Counted from the stretch's first letter, positions 7,349 through 18,047 are shown. The stretch is 64,000 bases of DNA from Desertivirga xinjiangensis (GCF_024436435.1 NZ_JAFMZP010000004.1:434001-498000); one strand, 5' to 3'. Notes: generated by a model from the letters alone, not told the origin. A program made the numbers and translations.

Positions 7349-10300
7349 ATGAGGAAATTAATTTTATTGCTGTCATTCATTCTCTCTGTTCAAACTTTGC
7401 TGGCACAAAGTGCCAGGACGATCCGGGGCAGGATAGTGGATGACCAGAATGAGCCCCTTCCGGGAGCTAGTATTCTTTTAACTGAAGAAAAAAAATCTGC
7501 TGTTGCCAACACGAAAGGCGAGTTTAGCATTGTTTCTTCTAACTCTTCCAATAAATTAAGAATTACTTTCATGGGATTTAAGCCTCTGGAAGTAGCATTA
7601 CCCGGGAACGACGAGCCGCTCATCCTGTCTCTCGCTCCTGAGGGGCGTAGTATGGATGAAGTAGTGGTGGTTGGTTATGGTACCAGTACTAAAAAGGATC
7701 TAACCGGCGCTGTTTCTACGCTAAGCGGCGATCTGATCACAGACAGAAAGACTACCCGCCTGTCTCAGGCACTGCAGGGGGCTGTCCCCGGCCTGGTAGT
7801 AACCAGAAACTCAGCAGGACCCGGAGCTGGTAGCACTATGAGAATCCGTGGTATCACTACTTTGGGTGTAAGTGATCCACTGGTGCTGATAGATGGTGTT
7901 CCTGGAAATAGCGACAACATCAATCCTGATGATGTGGAAAGTATAAGCGTTCTCAAAGATGCTGCGTCATCGGCTATCTATGGTTCGAGAGCGGCTGCAG
8001 GTGTTATTTTGATCACTACAAAGCGTGCTAAAACAGGTCAGGCAGCTATTACCTACAATGCGGATTTTGGCTTACAGAAAATATCCTCGATGCCCTCGTT
8101 TGCAGATGCAGCAACCTGGAGAAGGCTAAACAACGAAATGAAAAGGAACGATGGTGCGTCTGCGAGTACTTTGTTCTCTGAGGAAGTTATAAATAATTAT
8201 GCAGCGCTTAATGCGGAGAATCCCGATCTGTATCCGAATACGAACTGGCAGAAAACATATTTCAAGGATCATTCCCTGCAGCAGCGCCATAGTCTCGACC
8301 TCACTATTGGTACAAAGGCCGTAAGAACTAAGGCTATCCTGGGTTATATTAAGCAGCCAGGAATGGATCCTAATCGTTCATTCGACAGGTATTCCCTGCG
8401 GGTAAATAATGATATGAATATCTCTTCGAAGCTAAGTTCGAATGTTGATTTTGCCTATTACCGCGCTCAATCTTTTAGTCCCTCAAGGGATGAAGTCTGG
8501 TTAGTGAGACAACTGGCTCCTATTTATGATGACTTCTTTTCGGATGGCCGGTACGCACCTGGAAAAGACGGTGGAAATCCACTGGCCAATAATTACCTGG
8601 GAGGTAATAACTATAGCCGCAATAACCAGATTACCGGCAGGATCCAGCTAAATTATGATGCTTTTAAAGGTTTTCGTCTTTCGGGTATTTTTGCGCCGCA
8701 ATTTGGATTCCTGAATACAAAGAAGTATACCAAAAAGGTGGAATACTTTGAAATGAACGATCCTTCCGCTATAGATCTGACCTACGGAACAACCAATACT
8801 CTGAACGAGTCTCAGTCGTATTCACAGAGAATTAACACACAGCTCCTTGCCAACTATCAGTTCAAGATAAAGGACCAGCACTCCTTTACTACCTTGCTTG
8901 GTTACGAAACATATACTGTACGTGAGGAAGATGCTTCGCAAGCCAGAGAAGGGTATTTACTCGATTACTATGTTATTAATAGCGGGCCTAAACTGAACAT
9001 GGACAATGGCGGAGGAGCTTTCGAGAATGCGCTGCGTTCATATTTTGGCCGGGTGACCTATAACTTTAAAAACAAGTACCTGCTTCAAACCAACTTAAGG
9101 CTGGATGGCTCGTCGCGCTTTTCAAGAGATTATCGTTGGGGATTCTTTCCCTCAGTATCTGCGGGATGGGTAATTTCCGAAGAATCTTTCTTTAAAGATC
9201 AAACACCTTTATCATTTTTGAAGTTCAGAGCTTCCTGGGGACGTAACGGTAATCAGCAGATCGGAAATTACAGTTATCAGGCCTTGATCGAGCTTGGTTC
9301 AGCGTTGCTTTATGATTCGGCAGGAAAGATCGTGCCAGCAAGCACTGGTAGTCAGCAAGATCTCGCAATCCGGGATATCAGCTGGGAAACTAAGGAGGAC
9401 TACGACCTGGGTATTGATGCGGCAATGTTTAATAACCGCCTTTCTCTTACTGCCGATTACTTCCATAAAAATACTTATGACATCCTTTGGAAACTCGATA
9501 TACCGAGAAATATGGGGCTAAATGCTACAGAGCAAAATGTAGCCAAGCTGATCAATAAAGGCTGGGAATTACAGGCCGGATGGAACGATAAGTTAGGCGA
9601 AAACTGGACATACCGTCTCTCTGCAAATATTTCAGATTACAGAAGTAAGGTAGTTGATCTGAAGGGGATTTCTACGCTTAAAGAACAGGCACTTCTGGAA
9701 GGGCAGCCATTTAATGTCTGGTATGGTTATGAAAACGCCGGGTATTTCACTGATGCAACAGACGTAGCAAATTCACCAAAATTGTCCGGTGGCGAGAAGC
9801 CAGGAGATATAAAATACAGGGATGTTGATGGAGATGGGAAGATCACGGCCGATAAGGACCAGGTGGCACTTGGAAATTCATTACCCAGATATGTGTATGG
9901 GGGAAATGCAAGTATCTCTTTTAAAAATATTGACTTTGGCTTTTCTTTTCAGGGAATAGGTAAACAGCTTGGGAAACCGGGAAAATTAATGTACCAGGCT
10001 TTTGTTGATAATTATGGCAACGTTCCTTCATATATGGTAGATAACACGTGGACACCCGATCGTACCAATGCTAAATATCCCCGTTTAAGTTATAACAACA
10101 GGAACGTGAATTATGCCAATTCGGACTTCTACTTATTTAATACTGCGTATTTCCGCCTTAAGGATGTTACGCTCGGTTATACCTTCAATAAGCGCCTCAT
10201 AAGTAAGGCTGGCATGAAGGGGTTGAGACTTTTTGTGAGTGCAACTGACTTGTTCTCTGTAAGCAAATTCCCTAAAGGCTGGGATCCTGAGATGGGGGTA

Positions 10301-10354
10301 AGCGAAAATCCTATTGTGACTACTTACTATGGAGGCCTTAGTGTTACTTTTTAA
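7349..10354 (+). CDS. SusC/RagA-family TonB-linked outer membrane transporter 1
   Basis: Outer membrane channel that imports oligosaccharides into the periplasm with its SusD lid. A cleavable signal ends near LLAQ. It is followed by a carboxypeptidase-regulatory-like domain (about residues 24-100, RTIRGRIVDDQNEPLPGA), the typical DEVVVVGYG TonB-box region and a plug with LVLIDGVPG and SVLKDAASSAIYG. The long beta-barrel ends in an aromatic terminal strand (GGLSVTF). At 1001 residues it is normal for a SusC without an N-terminal STN domain, which argues against direct anti-sigma signalling. SusD follows after 11 bases. The gene is the first of the long plus-strand run and is probably under the LacI regulator. 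Confidence 0.96.
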   Translation: MRKLILLLSFILSVQTLLAQSARTIRGRIVDDQNEPLPGASILLTEEKKSAVANTKGEFSIVSSNSSNKLRITFMGFKPLEVALPGNDEPLILSLAPEGRSMDEVVVVGYGTSTKKDLTGAVSTLSGDLITDRKTTRLSQALQGAVPGLVVTRNSAGPGAGSTMRIRGITTLGVSDPLVLIDGVPGNSDNINPDDVESISVLKDAASSAIYGSRAAAGVILITTKRAKTGQAAITYNADFGLQKISSMPSFADAATWRRLNNEMKRNDGASASTLFSEEVINNYAALNAENPDLYPNTNWQKTYFKDHSLQQRHSLDLTIGTKAVRTKAILGYIKQPGMDPNRSFDRYSLRVNNDMNISSKLSSNVDFAYYRAQSFSPSRDEVWLVRQLAPIYDDFFSDGRYAPGKDGGNPLANNYLGGNNYSRNNQITGRIQLNYDAFKGFRLSGIFAPQFGFLNTKKYTKKVEYFEMNDPSAIDLTYGTTNTLNESQSYSQRINTQLLANYQFKIKDQHSFTTLLGYETYTVREEDASQAREGYLLDYYVINSGPKLNMDNGGGAFENALRSYFGRVTYNFKNKYLLQTNLRLDGSSRFSRDYRWGFFPSVSAGWVISEESFFKDQTPLSFLKFRASWGRNGNQQIGNYSYQALIELGSALLYDSAGKIVPASTGSQQDLAIRDISWETKEDYDLGIDAAMFNNRLSLTADYFHKNTYDILWKLDIPRNMGLNATEQNVAKLINKGWELQAGWNDKLGENWTYRLSANISDYRSKVVDLKGISTLKEQALLEGQPFNVWYGYENAGYFTDATDVANSPKLSGGEKPGDIKYRDVDGDGKITADKDQVALGNSLPRYVYGGNASISFKNIDFGFSFQGIGKQLGKPGKLMYQAFVDNYGNVPSYMVDNTWTPDRTNAKYPRLSYNNRNVNYANSDFYLFNTAYFRLKDVTLGYTFNKRLISKAGMKGLRLFVSATDLFSVSKFPKGWDPEMGVSENPIVTTYYGGLSVTF

Positions 10355-10365
10355 TTGAACCAGAA

Positions 10366-12021
10366 ATGAAACCAAAATATTTATATTCGATCATACTTTC
10401 CGGAACCCTTTTTTCTTCCTGCGAAAAACTGGATAGGTTCCCTCTTGACAAGCCCAGTTCTGAAACCTTTTATGCAAACAAAACAGAGCTCGGGATTGCT
10501 GTGAACGCTCTATATAACCGAGCTCTTTATCCGCAGGATGCTGAAGCCTGGAGCGACAATTACTGGGAGCGAACGGGCAATGGAAACGATATGATCCATG
10601 GAACTACAACTATACGTTCAGGAATGTATGGAGATACCTGGTTTGCTTGTTATAAAGGAATTGCCAGGTCAAATAAAATCCTCGATAACCTTAATAAAGC
10701 TAAGGATGTTAGCGACGACGAGCGCCGGCAGGCAGAAGCCCAGGCAAGATTTGCAAGGGCTTACGAATATGGCATCCTCATCACTCATTTCGGAGATGTT
10801 CCTTTGATCAAAACCACTCTTTCACTGGATGAGTCATTGACCATCAAGCGAACCCCAAAGGCCGAAATTAAAAAGTTTATTTATGATGAACTTGAGTTCG
10901 CTGCGTCTGTACTGCCCCCAACTCATAAGGGCTTACAATATTTTACTAAAGGAGTAGCACTCGGAATAAAAGCCCGGATCGCTATTTCGTTAAACGACTG
11001 GGAGGCTGCTGCAGATGCAGCCAAAAGGGTGATGGATCTTAAGATTTACAATCTCTATCCCTCTTACCGAAACTTATTTCTCCGGGTTGGGCAGCATAGT
11101 TCAGAAGTGATCTTATCTTTCCCGCGTTCCGCTGCATTCGATGATACCTATGATATACAATACTCGATGAGCAGGAATGCAGGTGGCTTCGCCTCAAATA
11201 TTCCAACGCTCGACATCATTGATAGCTACGAATGTACTGACGGTAAGCCTATCGATGAATCTCCTCTTTATGATCCTAAAAATCCGTTTGAAAACCGCGA
11301 TCCTCGTTTAGCCGCTACAATAGTAGTTCCAGGCGAAAACTGGTTAGGTTATGTTTATCAGAACCATCCTGATGCTACACAGGTTTTCAGTTCGAAGGAC
11401 AACAGAAACGTTACGAACAAAGATGCAAAAAATGCGAGCAATCCTTTTGCAAGTTTTACAGGGTACCTCTGGAAAAAGAAGATAGATGAAACGCAGGTGG
11501 CCCAATATAATAAGGTGGATTTGGATCAAATCGTCCTGCGTTATGGCGAAATTCTTTTAATCTATGCGGAAGCTAAAACAGAATTGAACGAGATCGATGC
11601 TTCTGTCCATGAAGCCATCAACCTGGTGAGGGCGCGTGCATATGGTGTACCTGTGGGTTCTGTAAATCTCTACCCAGCCATAACCACTACTGATCAGGTT
11701 GAGTTACGGAAGGTGATAAGAAGGGAACGCCGGGTCGAACTGGTACTGGAAGGCACAAGGTACATGGACCTCATTCGATGGAAGATCGCCGAAAAGGCAA
11801 TGAACAAAAAGATCGTAGGTGTGCCAGTTAATAAAGCAGACTACCCCTTTCCAGGTACTCCCGCTATTGATGAAGACGGAATTCCTTCCTATGATGCTTT
11901 TTTGTCAAAACTAACTGTTTTGGATACCAGGGCTTTTGACCCTTCTAAACATTATATCTGGCCTGTACCTTATGATGAACTTGTATTAAATCCCGGACTC
12001 GGACAAAACTTTGATTGGTAA
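10366..12021 (+). CDS. SusD/RagB-family glycan-binding lipoprotein 1
   Basis: Surface lipoprotein that captures oligosaccharide and caps the neighbouring SusC channel. The lipobox Cys follows LFSS near residue 19. The SusD signatures are a TPR-like helical N-terminal half (ARFARAYEYGILITHFGDVPLI), the RRERRVELVLEGTRYMDLIRWK block and a typical C-terminal IWPVPYDEL. Its 551 residues are within the family range. It is linked to SusC by an 11-base gap, and its stop codon touches the ATG of the GH2 gene, which implies translational coupling. Confidence 0.95.
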   Translation: MKPKYLYSIILSGTLFSSCEKLDRFPLDKPSSETFYANKTELGIAVNALYNRALYPQDAEAWSDNYWERTGNGNDMIHGTTTIRSGMYGDTWFACYKGIARSNKILDNLNKAKDVSDDERRQAEAQARFARAYEYGILITHFGDVPLIKTTLSLDESLTIKRTPKAEIKKFIYDELEFAASVLPPTHKGLQYFTKGVALGIKARIAISLNDWEAAADAAKRVMDLKIYNLYPSYRNLFLRVGQHSSEVILSFPRSAAFDDTYDIQYSMSRNAGGFASNIPTLDIIDSYECTDGKPIDESPLYDPKNPFENRDPRLAATIVVPGENWLGYVYQNHPDATQVFSSKDNRNVTNKDAKNASNPFASFTGYLWKKKIDETQVAQYNKVDLDQIVLRYGEILLIYAEAKTELNEIDASVHEAINLVRARAYGVPVGSVNLYPAITTTDQVELRKVIRRERRVELVLEGTRYMDLIRWKIAEKAMNKKIVGVPVNKADYPFPGTPAIDEDGIPSYDAFLSKLTVLDTRAFDPSKHYIWPVPYDELVLNPGLGQNFDW

Positions 12022-14028
12022 ATGAAGTACTTCTTGATCATAATTTCCTTCCTGCTGGTCGGTCTATCCGGTCTGCAGGGGCAGGAGTCGAAGAACATTT
12101 CCTTGAAGGGAGAATGGCGTTTTGCTCTCGATTTCTCTGGTACAGGTTACCAGAGAGGATGGGCAGATGAAAAGTATAAATTTGAGAATGGCTGGGATAG
12201 AGTGACCGTACCTCACAGTTTCTCTGCCGACCAGCGCTATCTGTTTTACGAAGGAACAGCCTGGTATCGCAGGCAAATCAACTGGACGGCCGGGCTTAAA
12301 GGAAAACGTGCAATCCTTCACTTTGATGCTGTTTTCAATCGCTCTCAGGTTTGGCTCAATGGAAAAAAGCTAGGTGAACATGAAGGCGGCTATACGCCCT
12401 TTGAATTTGATATCACCGAATATCTTGTACAAGGGAAGAATGTGCTTGCTGTAAGGGTGAATAATAAACTTGATTCTCTTACAATTCCCACCATTTTAAG
12501 CAATCCGGCAAATGGCGGAAATGTGGGCTGGGTAAATTATGGCGGCATTACGCGGGATGTCTATGTCAGGGTGAGGCCGGAAACGTATATCAAAAAGTTA
12601 AAAGTAGAGGCTGTCCCAAATCTCAGTAACGGTTCAGCGGAAGTGAAGATCAATGCCTATGTACAGAATTCCGCCTTGTCACAGGTACAATCCCGGTTAA
12701 GGATAAATGTGTACAAGGATGGCAGAAAACTGAGCTTGAAGGTGCCGCAACAGGATTTTTCGATAGAGAGCAGCGCACTTAAAAACAGTGGTATTTCGGT
12801 CCCTTTAAACTCAAAGGCTACAGAGCTTTGGAGCCTTGATAATCCGCAGTTGTACCAGTTGGAGGCAATTCTGGGGCCGGACACTCAAAAGGTAAACTTT
12901 GGTATTCGCAAGATAGAGGTAAAGCAAACCGGCATTTATTTAAACGGGGAGCGGTTGAAAGTTGGAGGAGGGAATCTGGTGCTGGATTATCCAAAGCTGG
13001 GCTCGGTTGTTGACGACAGTCTGGTGATAAATTACATGTCGCGAATGAAAGAGGGGGGGATGGAGTTTCAGCGGCTTACTCACTACCCCTTACCCGAAAG
13101 TATCTTGGATTGGGCCGACAGTAACGGTATGCTGATCATCACTGAGGCTGGCAACTGGGGATATCAGCCAAAGGAGATGGATGATCAGAAACTTCGGGCG
13201 GTTTTCAAAAAGCAGTTGCAGGAAATGATTGAAGCGAACTGGAATCACCCCTCAGTGATCGCATATAGTGTCGGGAATGAATTCGACTCTTTTCTCAAAT
13301 CGGGAAGGGACTGGGTAAAAGATATGTTTGATTTTGCCCGGACTATAGATTCTTCCAGGCTATTGACTTTCGCAAGTAATAAGCTAACGCATGGAAGCAT
13401 TAAGGGGCCGGAAGACGAGGCAAGTATTTACTGCGATTTTGTTTCAGCCAATATATACGAGGGCTACGCTGGATTCGAAAAGACACTTCAGCGAATACAT
13501 AGCCTTTATCCAAACAAACCACTGCTAATTAGTGAATGGGGAAAGCGGGCTGACCAGGTTAAGAGCGAAGAAGACCGGGGTGCATACATCTCTAAAATTG
13601 CAGAGATCCTGCGCAAATATGATTTCGTAGCAGGAGCGTCATGGTGGTCCTTCAACGATTATAACAGCAGGTATATGGGAACCAATGTTAACGGCTTCCG
13701 GCCCTGGGGACTTGTCGACTACTGGCTAAATCCGCGCCTAAGCTATAGTGTTCATCAAAAGGAGTTTTCCCCGGTTATGGTAACCCGTACCGGTGAAGAA
13801 GGCAGGGGTGGAACTAAGAGCATAACGGTTAGAATTACAGCCAGGAAAGATTTTCCGATGTATACTTTAAGGGGTTATAACCTAAAATATCTCGGAAAGA
13901 GTGTTCATATCCCTGAGCTTCAGCCAGGATCTTCTGTCGACCTTAAGCTGGATGCGGATCAAAAGGACTCTTTCTTTATCGACATTGTCAAACCCACCGG
14001 TTTTTCCATTTTACATACTAAAATATAA
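12022..14028 (+). CDS. GH2 family glycoside hydrolase (beta-galactosidase-like), 668 aa
   Basis: Exo-acting retaining beta-glycosidase with a signal peptide (about residues 1-20), so periplasmic or surface placed. The sugar-binding jelly-roll domain (WRFALDFSG, NGKKLGEH), an Ig-like middle domain and the TIM barrel follow in the GH2 order. The expected acid/base is Glu420 in YSVGNE and the likely nucleophile is Glu505 in LLISEWG. It is shorter than classical LacZ-type enzymes and lacks the long C-terminal domains. The ATG directly abuts the SusD stop. The substrate is probably a beta-galactoside or beta-glucuronide; the galactan context favours galactose, but that is inference. Confidence 0.9.
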   Translation: MKYFLIIISFLLVGLSGLQGQESKNISLKGEWRFALDFSGTGYQRGWADEKYKFENGWDRVTVPHSFSADQRYLFYEGTAWYRRQINWTAGLKGKRAILHFDAVFNRSQVWLNGKKLGEHEGGYTPFEFDITEYLVQGKNVLAVRVNNKLDSLTIPTILSNPANGGNVGWVNYGGITRDVYVRVRPETYIKKLKVEAVPNLSNGSAEVKINAYVQNSALSQVQSRLRINVYKDGRKLSLKVPQQDFSIESSALKNSGISVPLNSKATELWSLDNPQLYQLEAILGPDTQKVNFGIRKIEVKQTGIYLNGERLKVGGGNLVLDYPKLGSVVDDSLVINYMSRMKEGGMEFQRLTHYPLPESILDWADSNGMLIITEAGNWGYQPKEMDDQKLRAVFKKQLQEMIEANWNHPSVIAYSVGNEFDSFLKSGRDWVKDMFDFARTIDSSRLLTFASNKLTHGSIKGPEDEASIYCDFVSANIYEGYAGFEKTLQRIHSLYPNKPLLISEWGKRADQVKSEEDRGAYISKIAEILRKYDFVAGASWWSFNDYNSRYMGTNVNGFRPWGLVDYWLNPRLSYSVHQKEFSPVMVTRTGEEGRGGTKSITVRITARKDFPMYTLRGYNLKYLGKSVHIPELQPGSSVDLKLDADQKDSFFIDIVKPTGFSILHTKI

Positions 14029-14052
14029 CATATACACACATACACAGCCAAT

Positions 14053-16335
14053 ATGCTTATTGCAAAACCTGAAGAACGGAGACAATTGAAGAACATTACC
14101 CTTACGGGAGATCTGGTAATTGTTGGGGGAGGACTCTCCGGCGTTTGTGCAGCCATCACCGCTGCAAGGGCCGGAGTCAAAGTAGTACTTGTACAAGACA
14201 GACCGGTACTTGGCGGAAATGCGTCGAGTGAAGTACGCCTCTGGATATTGGGGGCTACCTCCCATATGGGCAATAACAACCGATGGGCGCGTGAAGGAGG
14301 TATTATCGATGAATTGCTGGTTGAAAATATGTTCAGGAATAAGGAGGGAAACCCCCTGGTTTTTGATTCGATCTTACTTGATAAAGTTATTTCCGAACCT
14401 AATATTCACCTGTTATTGAATACAGTAATCTATGAGGTTGAAAAGGGAAGTGAAAATACTATCACTTCGGTTAAGGGTTTTTGTAGTCAGAACTCAACAG
14501 AATACGTTTTATCAGCCCCCTTGTTCTGTGACTGTTCAGGGGATGGAATACTTGGATTTTTATCCGGAGCTGCTTTCAGAATGGGGGCTGAGAGCAGAGA
14601 TGAGTTCGATGAAAAATTTGCGCCAACCAAAGAATACGGAGAATTATTAGGCCATTCGCTCTATTTTTATTCGAAAGATGCCGGAAAACCCGTAAAGTAT
14701 GTGGCGCCAGACTTTGCTCTTTCTGATATCACCGCAATACCACGTTTTAAAAACTTTAACACACATGAATTTGGCTGCAAGCTTTGGTGGTTAGAGTATG
14801 GCGGCCGTCTTGATACGGTTCATGATACTGAAAAAATTAAATGGGAACTCTGGAAAGTGGTTTATGGTACCTGGAATTATATCAAGAATTCGGGTAAGTT
14901 TCCCGAGGCCGAAAATCTGACACTTGAATGGGTGGGCACAATTCCTGGAAAGAGGGAAAGCCGCCGCTTTGAGGGGGATTACATGCTTAATCAAAAAGAT
15001 GTTATTGAGCAAAGGCCTCACTTTGATGCAGTAGCATATGGTGGATGGTCCCTGGACCTTCATCCCGCAGATGGGGTTTACAGTGAAAAACCGGGATGTA
15101 ACCAATGGCATAGCAAAGGCATTTATCCTATACCTTATCGCTGTTTATACAGTAAGAACGTGTCTAACCTTTTCCTCGCCGGACGCGTCATCAGCGCTAC
15201 CCATGTTGCTTTCGCCTCCACGAGGGTGATGGCAACCAGCGCCTACGTAGCGCAGGCTGTAGGAATGGCAGCCAGGCTCTGCATGGATTACAACTGTAAA
15301 CCAGCTGAAATTATCGGTTTAAATAAGATTGAGCAATTGCAACAATCTCTACAACAAAGGGGTCAATATATCCCAGGTCTTTCACTTCTTGATCAATCAG
15401 ATCTCGTAAAAATTGCAAAGTTAACGGCATCAAGTGAGCTGAAAATTGAAGGCTTAACCCATCATGTCGAATTTAAGCCACTGGAGGTTGCAAGCGCTCA
15501 ATTGATACCAGTAAAAGAAGGGCCGTTTCCAAAATTAAGGATCCCTGTTAAAGCCACTTCTTCAACAAGTTTGACTGTATGGTTAAAAGCCAGCAGTAAA
15601 CCAGGGAATTTTACCCCTGATCTTCTTATAAAGGAAATCACTCTGGATATAAGTTCAGATCAGTCAGAACTCGAAATTGAGTTTGATTACCAGGTTAAGG
15701 GTGGCGGATACTTTTTTGTGTGTTTTGCGAAGAATCCAGATGTAAGAATTGGTTTTTCAAGCCAAAGAATCACCGGACTTTTATCGGTTTTTAATCATAT
15801 AAATAAAGCTGTTTCTAATTTTGGCCGACAAGTGCCCACAGGAGATCTTGGCGTTGATGAATTTGAATTCTGGTGCCCGAAAAGGAGGCCAGAAGGGCAT
15901 AATCTCGCCCTGAAGTTTGAGCCCTCACTTCATGGATTCGAAGTAGAAAACGTTAGAAATGGTATTGATCGCCCTGTAAGTACAATTAACGCGTGGGTTG
16001 CTGATTATACCGATAGGCAACCGAGTCTGAAGCTGAGCTGGGAAACTCCTCAAGAAATTTCCAGAATAGAGATTGTATTCGATTCAGATCTTGATCATCC
16101 GATGGAATCCGTATTAATGTCCCATCCGGAATCGGTGATGCCTTTTTGCGTAAGGAATTACCGGCTGGAAGATGGTGACGGAAATTTGTTGTATGAAAGA
16201 AAGGGAAATTACCAGACAAGGAATGAAATAAAACTGGATAAGCCTGTTTCTTTGAGGGAACTCATATTAAAAGTAGAACATCCGTCCGATCTGGTCCCTG
16301 CGGCGTTGTTTGCATTCCGTTGTTACAAAAGATAG
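14053..16335 (+). CDS. FAD-dependent oxidoreductase (FAD_oxidored family), 760 aa
   Basis: Flavoprotein with a Rossmann FAD-binding motif at the N-terminus (VIVGGGLSG, residues 22-30, then VLVQDRPVLGGNASSE). A second FAD-contact region (FLAGRVISATHVAFASTRVMAT) lies near residues 380-400. No signal peptide is visible, so it is probably cytoplasmic. The last 300 residues are beta-rich (YFFVCFAKNPDVRIGFSS, then ISRIEIVFDSDLDHP) and look like carbohydrate-binding jelly-roll modules, suggesting that it oxidises a sugar or glycoside. Such genes are common in Bacteroidota glycan loci, but their reaction is poorly defined. It lies between GH2 and a sugar symporter, 24 bases after the GH2 gene. Confidence 0.85.
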   Translation: MLIAKPEERRQLKNITLTGDLVIVGGGLSGVCAAITAARAGVKVVLVQDRPVLGGNASSEVRLWILGATSHMGNNNRWAREGGIIDELLVENMFRNKEGNPLVFDSILLDKVISEPNIHLLLNTVIYEVEKGSENTITSVKGFCSQNSTEYVLSAPLFCDCSGDGILGFLSGAAFRMGAESRDEFDEKFAPTKEYGELLGHSLYFYSKDAGKPVKYVAPDFALSDITAIPRFKNFNTHEFGCKLWWLEYGGRLDTVHDTEKIKWELWKVVYGTWNYIKNSGKFPEAENLTLEWVGTIPGKRESRRFEGDYMLNQKDVIEQRPHFDAVAYGGWSLDLHPADGVYSEKPGCNQWHSKGIYPIPYRCLYSKNVSNLFLAGRVISATHVAFASTRVMATSAYVAQAVGMAARLCMDYNCKPAEIIGLNKIEQLQQSLQQRGQYIPGLSLLDQSDLVKIAKLTASSELKIEGLTHHVEFKPLEVASAQLIPVKEGPFPKLRIPVKATSSTSLTVWLKASSKPGNFTPDLLIKEITLDISSDQSELEIEFDYQVKGGGYFFVCFAKNPDVRIGFSSQRITGLLSVFNHINKAVSNFGRQVPTGDLGVDEFEFWCPKRRPEGHNLALKFEPSLHGFEVENVRNGIDRPVSTINAWVADYTDRQPSLKLSWETPQEISRIEIVFDSDLDHPMESVLMSHPESVMPFCVRNYRLEDGDGNLLYERKGNYQTRNEIKLDKPVSLRELILKVEHPSDLVPAALFAFRCYKR

Positions 16336-16340
16336 AGGTT

Positions 16341-18047
16341 ATGGTACAGATTGATTTTTATGTAATGGCGATCTTCGCCCTCCTGATTTTTGCTATAGGC
16401 CTTACTTTTACCAGGGTAGGGAGTGGCAGTGGTCAGGCGTTCTTTGAAGCAGGTGGTGCAACTCCATGGTGGATTAACGGACTATCTTTATTTATAAGCT
16501 ATTTTTCGGCCGGAACCTTCGTGGTTTGGGGATCCATCGCTTACAAAAGCGGCCTTGTGGCAAATATCATTCAGCTGACGATGGCGATAAGCGGCTTGCT
16601 TGTCGCGCGTTTCGTTGCTGCACGCTGGAAAGCTACAGGAGCGACAACGGCTGCTGATTACTTAAATACACGCTTTGGAGTAAAAACCCAGCAATTCTAC
16701 ACCTATCTTATTTTACTGCTCAGCCTGTTTTCAACAGCAGCTGTACTTTATCCTGTAGGTAAGATGGTGCACGTCGCCACTCCTTTTTCTCTCAATGCCT
16801 GTATTATGGTGATCGGGTTGATCATTGTACTTTATACGGCAGCAGGTGGATTGTGGGCTGTGTTAGTTACCGATGTGGTGCAATTTGTTGTTTTATCGGC
16901 TTCCGTTTTCATTGTTATACCGATTGCGCTGGCAGAGATCGGCGGATTTTCCGGGTTCTTTGCAAGGGTTCCCGACGGATTCTTTCAGCCTTTCAACTCC
17001 GATTATACCATGGAGTTTATGCTGGCTTTTATTGTATACCAGTTTTTCTATATAGGCGGGAACTGGTCTTACGTACAGCGTTATACCAGCGTACAGAAGC
17101 CGCAGCAGTCCAAAAAAGTAGCTTATCTTTTTACAGTGCTCTATCTTGTTAGCCCAGTTATCTGGATGCTGCCTCCGATGATCTACCGCATCATCAATCC
17201 AGATCTGCAAGGGCTGGAGCCAGAAGGGGCCTATATGATGTTATGCCAGAAGGTGCTTCCGGCTGGTTTGATAGGCCTTGTGCTTGCAGGAATGATCTCA
17301 GCAACCTCCAGCAAGGCTAATACCACAATAAACCTGGTTGCTACGGTATTCGCAAATGATATTTATAAGGCGCTTATCCGTCCGAAAGCGCCTGAAAAGG
17401 AAATGATACTTATGGCGCGGCTTTTTACACTGGTCTTTGGTGCTGCAACCATTATGGTAGCTATTCTGATTCCGAGGGTAGGGGGAGTTGTGGAGGTGGT
17501 ATTAAGTACTGCATCTATAGCAGGTGGTGCTCTTTTTGGTCCTATTATATGGTCTTTATTCAGCAGAAGGCAGACAGCCTCTTCGCTTGTGACCGTTTCT
17601 GTAGTATCCTTAGTTGTCAGTCTCTTTTTCAAGATCATTCTACCTGCAACTGCAGATATAAAGCTAAACCGGGCGATGGAAACAACCCTCGGAGTAGGAC
17701 TTCCCCTGCTGCTGCTTTTTGCTTTTGAACTGTACTCGCGGTTTAGGCAGCACTATGGTCCCGCTTATATACAGGGTTCTGTGTTGGAATATGAAGCTGA
17801 AGTGGAAGAAGCAGCAGATCAGCAAAACGCTTTTGGAATTAAGGTGATCGCCATATCTATGGCCGTGGTTGGCGCCGGTATTATCGTACTGGGGCTGCTG
17901 GCAGCAGCCTTTTCCTCCGTGGTAGTGGCTGTGGGTCTTTTTATTTTTGTTTTTGCCGCTTTTATCTACTGGAAAATTACCAGGCCGAAAGCAATCCCTG
18001 TTCCTTCAAAGATTCTTCCCGAAGTAGCGCAAAATACTGATTACTAA
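16341..18047 (+). CDS. Sodium:solute symporter (SSS family), probable sugar importer
   Basis: Inner membrane sodium-coupled symporter with about 13-14 hydrophobic segments, expected to take the final mono- or disaccharide into the cytoplasm. It carries the SSS core features: TAADYLNTRFGVKTQQFYTYL in the first third and LVLAGMISATSSKANTTINL in the second half. I start it at the ATG at 16341, which has AGAGG just upstream and lies 5 bases after the preceding stop. A longer reading from a TTG at 16320 would overlap that gene and is less likely. The transported sugar is not readable from the sequence. Confidence 0.92.
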   Translation: MVQIDFYVMAIFALLIFAIGLTFTRVGSGSGQAFFEAGGATPWWINGLSLFISYFSAGTFVVWGSIAYKSGLVANIIQLTMAISGLLVARFVAARWKATGATTAADYLNTRFGVKTQQFYTYLILLLSLFSTAAVLYPVGKMVHVATPFSLNACIMVIGLIIVLYTAAGGLWAVLVTDVVQFVVLSASVFIVIPIALAEIGGFSGFFARVPDGFFQPFNSDYTMEFMLAFIVYQFFYIGGNWSYVQRYTSVQKPQQSKKVAYLFTVLYLVSPVIWMLPPMIYRIINPDLQGLEPEGAYMMLCQKVLPAGLIGLVLAGMISATSSKANTTINLVATVFANDIYKALIRPKAPEKEMILMARLFTLVFGAATIMVAILIPRVGGVVEVVLSTASIAGGALFGPIIWSLFSRRQTASSLVTVSVVSLVVSLFFKIILPATADIKLNRAMETTLGVGLPLLLLFAFELYSRFRQHYGPAYIQGSVLEYEAEVEEAADQQNAFGIKVIAISMAVVGAGIIVLGLLAAAFSSVVVAVGLFIFVFAAFIYWKITRPKAIPVPSKILPEVAQNTDY

